Source of the DNA: Bin87 sp034423115 | GTDB lineage: Bacteria; Chloroflexota; Dehalococcoidia; Lucifugimonadales; UBA3495 | Direction: 5' to 3' | Assembly: GCA_034423115.1 (NCBI GenBank) | Contig: DAOUJD010000073.1 | Location: 1 to 64,000, forward strand | Length of the DNA: 64,000 nucleotides | Shown: positions 9,206 to 17,251 of the stretch, piece after piece | Numbering within the stretch: the stretch's first letter is position 1 | How the letters are laid out: each line of letters begins with the position of its first letter | The notes under the pieces: model-generated | Database searches by the model: none | The model's input: the letters and a program-made list of their open reading frames with translations, nothing else | Told to the model about the DNA's origin: nothing | Program-made: the position numbers and the translations under genes

Positions 9206-10456
9206 ATGTCGTATTCAAGAGCCGCGCCGGGCGACATTTCCGCCACCGACCGGAACCTGTGGCAGGCGATCGTTGCCGAAGCCATTGCCCATCTCACTTA
9301 CACGGCGTATGCCCAGCAGGCTCGTGAGGAGGGACACCCCGAAGTAGCTGAGGTGTTCGAGGAGGTGGCCCGGGCCGAAACCCGGCACGGCCTCAGCTAC
9401 CTGAAAGTCGCGGGCGCGGTGGACAGCACGTCCGCGAACCTGAGCAAAGTGATCGAGGGAGAGACGCGGGAGTACACGCGCACGTACCCGCGCATGATCA
9501 ACGACGCCGTGGCGGAAAACCGCGCTGAAGCCGTCGCCGCGTTCAGCGATGCGATGGATCAGGAGAAGGAGCATCAGATAGCTTTCTCCGATGCGCTTTC
9601 TCGTCTGCACGTCCAGAACGACGGCGGGGCAGTTGCCGTGATCGAACCTGGTCGGATGGTGTATCCGTCGTCTGACTCAGGGCCGTTGCCGAGTGGTGGG
9701 GAGCAACCGGCGCTGCCCTTGGATCTGGAAAACTATATAGATGCCGCCCTCGCCCTGGACAAGGAACCGTTCAGGGTTGCCAACCTCGGAAGGCTCAGGG
9801 AGGTAGTGTTCGGGGCACAGGACGGGATCATCAGCACGGTTGCTTTGACCACCTCGATTGCCATCGCGGTGGGGACTACCGGGACGGTGTTGGTGGCGGG
9901 GTTGGCCGCAGCAGCGGCCGGCATGATCAGCATGGCGGCCGGGGCATACTTGGGTTCCAGAGCTGAGGAGGACGTACGGGAAGCCGCGATCGCCGGGCAG
10001 GTAAGGGATCTTGCCGAAAAACCCGAGGAAGAGCTGGCGGAGCTGGTGATCCTGTTCCAACGCGAAGGCAACACCTACGACGAAGCCGTGCGGCTGGCAA
10101 ATCAGATAGCGGACAACGAGTCCCTGTGGCTGAGCACGCTGTTGGAGAAGAAACTCGGGATAAGCCCGGACCTGGGAGGCAACCCGCTGAAAGACGCAGG
10201 TGTGATGTGCGTTTCCTTCGGGTCGTCGGCGATCATACCGATCTTACCGTTCCTGTTTCTCGATGTGGGTTGGGCGGCGATCGGGTGGTCCATTGGGCTT
10301 TCCTTGACTGCCCTATTTGGGCTCGGGTTGGTCAAGGGGCGGTTGGTTCAGAAGTCTCCGATTTTGCAGGGCCTCGAGATCCTGGGGATTGGCGCGGCGT
10401 CGGCGGGGTTGGGTTACCTACTGGGGGAGTGGCTACCTAGGCTGCTGGGGTTCTAA
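9206..10456 (+). CDS. ferritin-like (rubrerythrin) domain fused to VIT1/CCC1 iron transporter (MbfA-like)
   Basis: A 416-residue fusion. Residues about 12-135 form a four-helix ferritin-like domain with diiron ligands visible as E25, E58-x-x-H61 and E120-x-x-H123. Residues about 195-416 form a VIT1/CCC1 membrane domain beginning REVVFGAQDGIISTVAL, with about five membrane helices. The same architecture occurs in MbfA, the membrane-bound ferritin of rhizobia that exports iron and protects against iron and peroxide. The role here is inferred from architecture. GGAG precedes the ATG with a T-rich spacer. A hairpin terminator follows. Confidence 0.92.
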   Translation: MSYSRAAPGDISATDRNLWQAIVAEAIAHLTYTAYAQQAREEGHPEVAEVFEEVARAETRHGLSYLKVAGAVDSTSANLSKVIEGETREYTRTYPRMINDAVAENRAEAVAAFSDAMDQEKEHQIAFSDALSRLHVQNDGGAVAVIEPGRMVYPSSDSGPLPSGGEQPALPLDLENYIDAALALDKEPFRVANLGRLREVVFGAQDGIISTVALTTSIAIAVGTTGTVLVAGLAAAAAGMISMAAGAYLGSRAEEDVREAAIAGQVRDLAEKPEEELAELVILFQREGNTYDEAVRLANQIADNESLWLSTLLEKKLGISPDLGGNPLKDAGVMCVSFGSSAIIPILPFLFLDVGWAAIGWSIGLSLTALFGLGLVKGRLVQKSPILQGLEILGIGAASAGLGYLLGEWLPRLLGF

Positions 10457-10500
10457 CGCTGGGTGCGAAAGGACATTCAAGCGAGGACGTCAAACGAAGA

Positions 10501-10526
10501 AGGGGGGCATCCTAGAGCCGCCCCCT
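10501..10526. terminator. bidirectional terminator between convergent genes
   Basis: AGGGGGGC (10501-10508) pairs with GCCCCCT (10519-10526) in the 92-nt gap between the convergent VIT and hydrolase genes. On the minus strand the stem is followed by a TTCTTCGTTT stretch. Confidence 0.6.
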
Positions 10527-10548
10527 ACATTTGAGTGTCTGGAGCTTG

Positions 10549-11451
10549 CTAGTCGAAACGGCCCAACAGTCCCTTCACTGCGGCGAGGAAGTCGGGCGGG
10601 TTGTCGCCCTGCACCAGGTGACCGGCGTTGGCGACGGTGACGGTTGTGCAGTCGTGGTGCTCCTCTGCCATGCGCTGCATGGTCTCGTCGGCGAAAATGT
10701 CGCTGCGCGCACCACGGACCACCAAGGCTGGGCAGTCGATCCGGCGCCAGCCAGCCCAGAGTTGATCGGATGTCCACGCGGGCGCGCGGAATCCCTGCCT
10801 GCGGATCACCTTGTCGTATTTCCAGGTCCACTTGCCGTCGTCCCGCTGGCGGATGCTGTACTTGAGCGCGCCCAAAGTCTGTTCGCGGGAGCGGCCGGTG
10901 TATTCCATGACGCGTTGCGCGAATTCCTCCAGGGTGTCGAGTTCGTCGGGGAGTTCGCGGAACCTCTGGATACGATCGGATCCGCGACGTTGGGTTTCGG
11001 GCCCGGTGTCCACGATGGTCAAGGACTTGAGCATGCCGGGGTGGGAGGAGGCCCACGCCAGGCTGTTGCGCCCGCCCATGGAATGGCCCATCAGGTGGAA
11101 ATCCTTGAGGCCGAGTTCGTTGACCAAGCTCTGCACGTCGCCGACGTAGGCGTCGGTGGAATAGTCCTCGTCGGGAGACCAGTCGCTGTCGCCGTGCCCG
11201 CGCTGATCCACCGCGATAATGCGGTAATCGACGGATAGCGGCAGGCTGATGAAATCCCAACTATGGGCCTGCTGCTGGATGCCATGGAGCATGACAATGA
11301 CAGGTTTGCCCGGGTCGCCCCATGCCAGGTAGTGCAGGTTCAAGCCGTTTACCTTCACGTGTTTGTCCTCGGGTTCGTTCTCCACCGTGAAGGGAACCCC
11401 GATCTGCCTCGCCGCGTCGTGCAGCGACAGTCCCATGGAATGCGACGCCAT
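10549..11451 (-). CDS. alpha/beta hydrolase
   Basis: A 300-residue alpha/beta-hydrolase. Visible elements are the oxyanion region VIVMLHGIQQQAHSW, the DQRGHGDSDWS segment, the nucleophile elbow LMGHSMGGRNS (Ser in GHSMG), and the C-terminal catalytic His in VANAGHLVQGDNP. The start at 11451 is preceded by GGAGG; the longer open frame upstream lacks support. It follows the phosphatidyltransferase gene by 59 nt on the same strand and may be the last gene of the inositol-lipid cluster. The substrate is unknown. Confidence 0.9.
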   Translation of the reverse strand: MASHSMGLSLHDAARQIGVPFTVENEPEDKHVKVNGLNLHYLAWGDPGKPVIVMLHGIQQQAHSWDFISLPLSVDYRIIAVDQRGHGDSDWSPDEDYSTDAYVGDVQSLVNELGLKDFHLMGHSMGGRNSLAWASSHPGMLKSLTIVDTGPETQRRGSDRIQRFRELPDELDTLEEFAQRVMEYTGRSREQTLGALKYSIRQRDDGKWTWKYDKVIRRQGFRAPAWTSDQLWAGWRRIDCPALVVRGARSDIFADETMQRMAEEHHDCTTVTVANAGHLVQGDNPPDFLAAVKGLLGRFD

Positions 11452-11510
11452 ACTGGCAACCTCCTGAATGTGCCCGCCCGCCATCTTACCATCAAGATGG
11501 AGCGGCTGGG

Positions 11511-12137
11511 CTACTCTCTTTCGAGCAAACCCCGGATCGTGAACATGCGCTGGAACAGCGTGAAGCAGGACACTCCGGCGATGACCCAGAGGACCCACAC
11601 CATGATCGGCACGGGCGCCAAGCCTTCCGCGATGAGGCCGGCTCCCAAGATGACCACCCGCTCCGTGCGGGTCATGATGCCCGACGTGGTGAATGCGCCC
11701 AAGCCCTCTCCTCTAGCACGCAGGTACGAGACGCCCTGGGAGAACACCAATCCGAGCAGCACGGCCAGCGTGCTCAGGATGAGCTGTGCTGGCGCCAGGT
11801 CCGCCAGCAGATAATATATGCCAAGTCCGACAAATAGCGCGGCTTCGCCCAGCCGGTCAAAGACTGAGTCAAGCAGCGCTCCGAAGGGCGAAACTTTGCC
11901 GGTGAGTCTCGCCAATGCGCCATCAAATAGGTCCAGGATGCCGCCCACGAGGAAAACGATACCGCCGTACAGGGGCCATCCCAGGGGTACCAACGCCGCG
12001 CCCACAACACAAACGCTGAATCCGAGCAGGGTGATGATGTTGGGAGTCAACCCTATGGCGTTGAACGCTCGAGCTCCCGGAAGCTCTACGTAACGGAGTA
12101 CGGCGCCGCGCAATTCTTCTCTACCGGGAAGAGCCAC
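11511..12137 (-). CDS. CDP-alcohol phosphatidyltransferase (probable phosphatidylinositol-phosphate synthase)
   Basis: A 208-residue membrane enzyme. The family signature D-x2-D-G-x2-A-R-x8-G-x3-D-x3-D is complete (DLFDGALARLTG ... GALLDSVFD, about residues 68-96), preceded by the GLTPNIITLLG motif. About five to six hydrophobic helices are visible. Members join CDP-diacylglycerol to an alcohol phosphate. Because the gene overlaps the PimA-like glycosyltransferase by 17 nt and lies next to inositol-3-phosphate synthase, inositol phosphate is the likely acceptor, giving phosphatidylinositol phosphate as in actinobacteria. The start codon is GTG at 12137. PgsA-type phosphatidylglycerophosphate synthase is the main alternative. 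Confidence 0.85.
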   Translation of the reverse strand: MALPGREELRGAVLRYVELPGARAFNAIGLTPNIITLLGFSVCVVGAALVPLGWPLYGGIVFLVGGILDLFDGALARLTGKVSPFGALLDSVFDRLGEAALFVGLGIYYLLADLAPAQLILSTLAVLLGLVFSQGVSYLRARGEGLGAFTTSGIMTRTERVVILGAGLIAEGLAPVPIMVWVLWVIAGVSCFTLFQRMFTIRGLLERE

Positions 12138-13275
12138 AGACGTTGGCCTCCTCGATGCAGTGCCGGTAATAGTCTTCGACCTGAGAAGCCACGCGGTCCC
12201 AAGAGTAGCGCCCGGCAGTACGGCGGCCTGCCTCGGCGAGCCGCTGGGACAGAAATTGGTCGTTCAAAACACTGAAAACAGCGTTACCTATGGCCTTGGC
12301 ATCCCGCGCTGGAATCAAAAGTCCGTTGTCATCGTGGGACACGACGTTGCGGTAGCCGTCGATGTCCGAGGCGACAACGGGCGCGCCGGCGGCCATGGCC
12401 TCGAGAAGCACGATGCCGAAACTCTCACCCCCGGTGGCCGGACTGCAGAAAACGTCTGCGCTGGCGTAGTACCTGGGCAAATCGGATGAGGGTACGGGTC
12501 CGGTCAACATCACACAGCCCGGATTGAAGGCATTGGCCCCATCCAGTAGGGCGGAACATTCGCGATCCGGTTCGCCAGGACCGACGATCATCAATCGGGG
12601 GTTGTTGAGCATCGTCTGTAGGATCAGGAACGCCTCCAGCAGATACCGCAACCCTTTTCGCTCGTCTTTGCGACCAACGAAGAGGATGTTGGGCCGGTGG
12701 TCCCTCAGGTGTGGGAACGGCTCCGCGTTGGCGAAACGTTGGAAATCGATGCCGTTGGGTATTACTCGGTATGGGTAGCCGGGGAAATGCGGAGATACAA
12801 AATCGCGGGCGGCTGGAGACACGGCGATGCGGCCATGAAGGCGCCGTTGCCAGCGTCCAACTGCGCGACGGGTCATACGGTATAGGTGGGCGCGTTGGGA
12901 ATAGGCGTGGAATGTTCCGACGTTCACCGCTCGGGAATGCTGGAGGACCAACAAGGGCAGCAGGGGAGCCAGAGGTTCATGCAGGTGTACCACGTCGAAC
13001 CGTTCCCGACGCATCAAGCCCCGCACCCTACGATAGAGCCGCACGTCCAAGGTCACACGCGCTTTTGAGCCGCCGGCCGATAGCGGGACCGTACGGCCCA
13101 TGGGAATCACACGTTGATCGGACAATAGGAGCGCTTGAGGGTTTGCCGTTGATTGAGGCGCGATCACCGACACGTCATGGCCGCGGTTGCGTAGTTCTCC
13201 AGACAACTGGGTCACGTGGGAATTGACGCCCCCCGGCCAGGAGAGGTCGTAGGGAGACACCATGGCGATCTTCAT
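12121..13275 (-). CDS. GT4 family glycosyltransferase, PimA-like
   Basis: A 384-residue GT-B glycosyltransferase. The N-terminus MKIAMVSPYDLSWPGGVNSH closely resembles mycobacterial PimA (phosphatidylinositol mannosyltransferase). The acidic HLHEPLAPLLP segment and the donor-binding GGESFGIVLLEAMAAGAPVV motif (about residues 285-304), with its EX7E pattern, are intact. No membrane helix is present, so it probably works at the inner face of the membrane. It lies 33 nt after inositol-3-phosphate synthase and overlaps the phosphatidyltransferase. Addition of a hexose, possibly mannose, to phosphatidylinositol is therefore likely but not proven. Confidence 0.88.
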   Translation of the reverse strand: MKIAMVSPYDLSWPGGVNSHVTQLSGELRNRGHDVSVIAPQSTANPQALLLSDQRVIPMGRTVPLSAGGSKARVTLDVRLYRRVRGLMRRERFDVVHLHEPLAPLLPLLVLQHSRAVNVGTFHAYSQRAHLYRMTRRAVGRWQRRLHGRIAVSPAARDFVSPHFPGYPYRVIPNGIDFQRFANAEPFPHLRDHRPNILFVGRKDERKGLRYLLEAFLILQTMLNNPRLMIVGPGEPDRECSALLDGANAFNPGCVMLTGPVPSSDLPRYYASADVFCSPATGGESFGIVLLEAMAAGAPVVASDIDGYRNVVSHDDNGLLIPARDAKAIGNAVFSVLNDQFLSQRLAEAGRRTAGRYSWDRVASQVEDYYRHCIEEANVCGSSR

Positions 13276-13308
13276 TGCCCGGACGGCCTCCCATCGGAGT
13301 CGTCCGCG

Positions 13309-14412
13309 CTAATTTATCGCCTTGACCTGCACGGAGTTGACGGTGGGGTCGGCGATGAATGATTCCACCATGTCGTGGGCTTCCGCGTCGGTAAACTGGA
13401 TGGGCGGGCTTTTCATGAAGTAGGCTGAGGGGGCGAACACGGCTCCACTCTGCCCGTTATCCATGGCCAGCTTGGCGCATCGGATGGCGTCGACGACGAC
13501 GCCGGCCGAGTTGGGGCTGTCCCACACCTCGAGTTTGACTTCCATTTTTACAGGAGCGCCGCCGAATACCTTGCCGTCGATGTGGATGTAGCACCACTTC
13601 CGATCTTGGAGCCACGGCACATGGTCGCTGGGGCCGATGTGGATGGCGCCGGCTTCAGGCTCCTCGTCCATCTGGCTGGTGACGGAGCCGGTCTTGGAGA
13701 TCTTTTTGGAAACCAGGCGGTCTCGCTCCAACATGTTGAGGAAGTCGGTATTGCCACCGAAGTTCAGTTGGTACGTGTTGTCGATTTCGGCGCCGCGATT
13801 TTCCATGAGGCGAGTCAGAACGCGGTGGACGATGGTGGCTCCAACCTGGGACTTGATGTCGTCGCCGATGATCGGGACCCCGCGCTCCTCGAAGCGTCCG
13901 CGCCAGTAGTCTTCCCGAGCTATGAATACAGGGATGCAGTTGATCATGGCGCAGCGGGCGTCCAAGATCTGTTCGACGTACCACTTGGTGGCCATTTCGC
14001 TGCCGACGGGAAGGTAATTGATCACAACGTCGACCTCGCGCTCCTTGAGGATTCCCGAGATGTCGGCGGTGCTGTGCGGGGACTTGACGACGACGTCGGA
14101 CAGGTAGCGACCGATGCCGTCGTGGGTCATGCCGCGTTCCACAGGTACGCCCATGTGGGGCACGTCGGCGAATTTGATGGTGTTGTTGGGGTCGGTGAAT
14201 ATGGCCTGTGACAGGTCTTTTCCAACTTTGTTGCGGTCAATGTCAAACGCGGCGACCACGTCGATGTCCTCGATGCGGTAGTCGCCGATCCGGTTGTGCA
14301 TCACGCCTGGGATTGGCTGGTCGTCAGGAACCTCGACATACTTGTGGATACCCTGTACCAAGGATGAGGCGCAGTTACCCACACCAATGATGGCAACATT
14401 AATCTTGCCCAA
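13309..14412 (-). CDS. ino1: inositol-3-phosphate synthase
   Basis: A 367-residue myo-inositol-1-phosphate synthase of the short prokaryotic type, converting glucose 6-phosphate to 1D-myo-inositol 3-phosphate with NAD. Features are the Rossmann motif VAIIGVGNCASSLVQG, VVAAFDIDRNKVGKDL, INYLPVGSE, DDIKSQVGATIVHR (lysine and ligand-binding region), NFGGNTDFLNM and the C-terminal half rich in conserved polar residues. The next two minus-strand genes use inositol phosphate, which supports the call. AGGAGA sits 9 nt before the ATG. Confidence 0.95.
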   Translation of the reverse strand: MGKINVAIIGVGNCASSLVQGIHKYVEVPDDQPIPGVMHNRIGDYRIEDIDVVAAFDIDRNKVGKDLSQAIFTDPNNTIKFADVPHMGVPVERGMTHDGIGRYLSDVVVKSPHSTADISGILKEREVDVVINYLPVGSEMATKWYVEQILDARCAMINCIPVFIAREDYWRGRFEERGVPIIGDDIKSQVGATIVHRVLTRLMENRGAEIDNTYQLNFGGNTDFLNMLERDRLVSKKISKTGSVTSQMDEEPEAGAIHIGPSDHVPWLQDRKWCYIHIDGKVFGGAPVKMEVKLEVWDSPNSAGVVVDAIRCAKLAMDNGQSGAVFAPSAYFMKSPPIQFTDAEAHDMVESFIADPTVNSVQVKAIN

Positions 14413-14496
14413 TTGAGATCTCCTTGCAGCCTACCGCCGGTCAACCGGCTTCTAAAAAAGTAGCCGATGCGATGGTTCTAACCTGAATTTGTGTGC

Positions 14497-14507
14497 TAGA
14501 CAGTCTA
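14497..14507. promoter_or_regulatory. 11-bp palindrome upstream of ino1
   Basis: TAGAC-N-GTCTA lies about 85 nt upstream of the ino1 start, overlapping a TTAGACT that could serve as a -10. It may be an operator, but the match is short and could be chance. Confidence 0.25.
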
Positions 14508-14566
14508 ACATACCCGGACTTGCAGCCGTGATGAAACGGAGAGATCGTGCCCCGCAGGTAGGCGTG

Positions 14567-15247
14567 CTAGGCGTCAGCGAAGAACCGGAAAATCGCCGTC
14601 TCGTCGTCGTGCCGGAACCGGCCGCCACGGAAGCGGATGTCGCGCCCCTGCTCAATGTGCTGATCCACTAGGGCCTTGACCCGCTCCGAGGCTTCCTCCG
14701 CATTGGACGAGCCGCGCACGATCTCCATCAACTCATCACCCAGCAGGTTATCGCTGACGCCGTCAGTGCAGCAGATCAGACGGTCCGCCGAGGACAGGTC
14801 CACCTCGGTTTGAAAAACCGACAGAGACGCTTCGGCGCCGATGGCTTTGGAGACACCGAGCCGTATCAAGCCCCCCATCCGTCCGCTGTATTGTTCGTAA
14901 CCGTCGGGGCGGATGATGTAGATCGGACTGTCACCCACGGAGACTATGTGCAGCTTTCCATTCAAGTACAACGCTACGGACGCGGTGGTCAGCAGAAATC
15001 GTCCGCCGCCCACCTGATGAAAATCGGTATTTTGCTCGGTCAGCACGGCGACGATGTCTTCCGGTCCCGAAATTGCGGCTTGATTCAGTGCATCGGCGAC
15101 CGATCCACTGGCCTCGTCGCCTCCGTGTCCGGTAACGCCGTCGAGCACAACGTCCATGAAGTTGCCGTCGCCAAGGTCCCTGGTGAGGTAGTTATCCTCA
15201 CCGTGTGCGGCATTGTCGTACAAAATTGCCAAAGAACTGGTCAGCAT
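14567..15247 (-). CDS. PP2C-like serine/threonine phosphatase
   Basis: A 226-residue PPM/PP2C-type phosphatase. Metal-binding motifs are VLDGVTGHGGDEAS near residues 33-46 (canonical DGMGGH..GE) and LICCTDGVSDNLLGDE near 158-173. Members remove phosphate from Ser/Thr, or act on partner-switching antagonists. It begins 37 nt after the stop of a protein kinase-like gene on the same strand, so the two likely act as an opposing pair. No membrane segment or sensor domain is attached. Confidence 0.88.
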   Translation of the reverse strand: MLTSSLAILYDNAAHGEDNYLTRDLGDGNFMDVVLDGVTGHGGDEASGSVADALNQAAISGPEDIVAVLTEQNTDFHQVGGGRFLLTTASVALYLNGKLHIVSVGDSPIYIIRPDGYEQYSGRMGGLIRLGVSKAIGAEASLSVFQTEVDLSSADRLICCTDGVSDNLLGDELMEIVRGSSNAEEASERVKALVDQHIEQGRDIRFRGGRFRHDDETAIFRFFADA

Positions 15248-15284
15248 AACGCTACAACCCTCGCTGAGTCAGAGATTGCAATGA

Positions 15285-16304
15285 TCAAACAGACAATCCG
15301 CTGATTTCGGAGTCTGCATCAAACAGGTAACGGGTCCAGTGGGTCTCGGTCAGACGTTGCAACGCGGACTTCCATGCGGCCACGGCTTCGTCACGACCGG
15401 CCATGCCGTCGTTACGAATCGTAATCTGAGCCATACATCCCCGCAAGTCGCTGCCAAATTCCGCGACTGATCCATATCCATGCGACCTGACTTTGCCCAG
15501 GCACTGATTGATCGCGTCGCGTAGGTCGTCGTCGGTTCCCGAGAACGAGCGGCTCAAGTCGTCGCATTCCTGGTCGATAGAGATTACCGGTCGCTGATTG
15601 TAAGGATCGAAATATCCGGCGGCGTCATCAGGCGGCGGTTCGGGCGCGACGTAAAACTTCAGCATCTCAAGGCAAAAATCGTGCACGTCCTGAGGTCCAC
15701 GATTCGACTGGGCACTATCGACTCCGTGACCTACCAGCGCACTGGCGTCCACCAACGATATGCGACCCGAACCCGGCGAATAGAAGACGTTGTGAGGTCC
15801 CATGTCCAGCAACGCATAACCGGCGGCTTGATAAACCTCCTGGGCGGCCAGGAGCTGAGTCTGGATGGGCCATGCAGCCACATTAGCTGGCAACGCCATG
15901 GGATGCAATGCGAATAGGTTCTGCCCCAAGCCGATGGGAACCCTAAGGATTCGGCTGCGGGGATCGCCGACCAACGGGATTCCCGGCGCGCGCTCCTCGA
16001 CGCGAACGCGATAAGGTTCGCCGACATCATCGCCGAAATATTCGTCGTGGACGCCCGGCTCGGTGACTCCGATAATGCGGGGCACTACGTCGCAGTGCTG
16101 GCCGGCTCGCTCGTAGGCATCCAGAGTGCGTGTCGTCCGCTCTTCGATGGCGCCGTGCATCTGTCGGCGTACCACCTGGGGCGACGGCCGCTTCAGCACG
16201 ACCTGCATCCCGGTGTCACGGTCAACGGCGGATCGGACATCGTAGTCAGCGCCGCTACCCAGTGCGCCGGTCAGTTCAAAACGATCTAGCGTTAGAGTTT
16301 CCAT
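15285..16304 (-). CDS. atypical protein kinase-like protein
   Basis: A 339-residue protein with a kinase fold. The glycine-rich loop reads LGSGADYDV near residue 16, and the ATP-anchoring lysine is in QVVLKRP. The catalytic loop is LLDMGPHNVFYS, keeping D-x-x-P-x-N but with LL in place of HR. The metal-binding aspartate is in SLVDASAL, where DFG is usual. All phosphotransfer residues are therefore present, in altered surroundings similar to small-molecule or lipopolysaccharide-type kinases. It precedes the PP2C gene by 37 nt and follows prmA by 15 nt. Substrate unknown. Confidence 0.72.
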   Translation of the reverse strand: METLTLDRFELTGALGSGADYDVRSAVDRDTGMQVVLKRPSPQVVRRQMHGAIEERTTRTLDAYERAGQHCDVVPRIIGVTEPGVHDEYFGDDVGEPYRVRVEERAPGIPLVGDPRSRILRVPIGLGQNLFALHPMALPANVAAWPIQTQLLAAQEVYQAAGYALLDMGPHNVFYSPGSGRISLVDASALVGHGVDSAQSNRGPQDVHDFCLEMLKFYVAPEPPPDDAAGYFDPYNQRPVISIDQECDDLSRSFSGTDDDLRDAINQCLGKVRSHGYGSVAEFGSDLRGCMAQITIRNDGMAGRDEAVAAWKSALQRLTETHWTRYLFDADSEISGLSV

Positions 16305-16319
16305 ACTTGGCGATCTAAA

Positions 16320-17180
16320 TCAGGGATGGCGGCACAGGACGGTGAGCCAGTCTTCACGCTGGCGCATTTCCTCCACCACGAGGCCAGCATCGGCAATGGC
16401 GGAGGCGGCTTCGTCATGCTGGTCGATAATAATACCGGAGGCGACGAAGACGCCTTCGCGGGACAGCAGGTCTGGGATCGCCGGCGAGACCAGGCGGATG
16501 CCGCGAGCGCTGATATTGGCGACGGCGACGTCGTAGGTCCGGCCTCGTGTGGCGCTGTTGGGGATGCTGCCCGACTCGGCGTTCACCAAATCAGAGATTC
16601 CGGTGCGCCGGAAGTTTTTGCGCGCTGCCCTGACGGCTTGGCTGTCGATATCCACGGCGGTTATTTGGGTTGCGCCGAGTTTTGCGGCGGCGATGGTGAG
16701 GATACCGGAGCCCGTACCCACGTCGAGGACAGAGTGCCCAGGTTTAACCAGTTCCTCCAAAGCTTCCAGGCACGAGTACGTGGTGGGATGGTACCCGGTG
16801 CCGAACGCCAGACCCGGATCAAGGTCGATGACAACGTCCCCGGGTTTTGTCTCGTATTCAATCCACGAGGGCTTGATGACGAGGTTTTTTCCGACGCGCA
16901 GCAGCGTGAAGTGCTGTTTCCAAGAGTCGCGCCAGTCCTCATCCGCGCCCAAGGGCGTGATCTGCAACTCTCCCAGTTCAGCTACACTGGATGCCAACTT
17001 GATACCGACTTCGATATGGGCCAGACGCTGGCGCGAAAGACTGGGAAGATAGGACCGCAACACAGCGTGCTCACCCGGCTTGGTCTCAACGCTCAACCCG
17101 TAGCCATATCGCTCGAACAGGTAGGAGACCGGCTCCACGTATTCGAAGGGTACGGTAATGCTCAGTTCGTGCCAAGACAT
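16320..17180 (-). CDS. prmA: ribosomal protein L11 methyltransferase
   Basis: A 286-residue class I SAM-dependent methyltransferase matching PrmA, which trimethylates ribosomal protein L11. The N-terminal substrate-recognition domain starts MSWHELSITVPFEYVEPVSY. The SAM-binding motif I is VLDVGTGSGILTIAAAKLGA near residues 148-167, and VANISARGI provides the NI motif typical for PrmA (motif IV, N-x/I). It sits between dnaJ and the kinase gene; the dnaJ-prmA pairing is common in bacteria. Confidence 0.93.
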   Translation of the reverse strand: MSWHELSITVPFEYVEPVSYLFERYGYGLSVETKPGEHAVLRSYLPSLSRQRLAHIEVGIKLASSVAELGELQITPLGADEDWRDSWKQHFTLLRVGKNLVIKPSWIEYETKPGDVVIDLDPGLAFGTGYHPTTYSCLEALEELVKPGHSVLDVGTGSGILTIAAAKLGATQITAVDIDSQAVRAARKNFRRTGISDLVNAESGSIPNSATRGRTYDVAVANISARGIRLVSPAIPDLLSREGVFVASGIIIDQHDEAASAIADAGLVVEEMRQREDWLTVLCRHP

Positions 17181-17251
17181 CGGAGGTGTGGGACGATTAC
17201 AGGTGTTGGAGGGGTGACAAGCGATTGAAAGGTCTCAACAAGGGTTGGTGA

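Noticed and set aside
16326..17228. 300-residue frame opposite prmA
   Set aside because: Antisense shadow; the minus-strand PrmA motifs are unambiguous.
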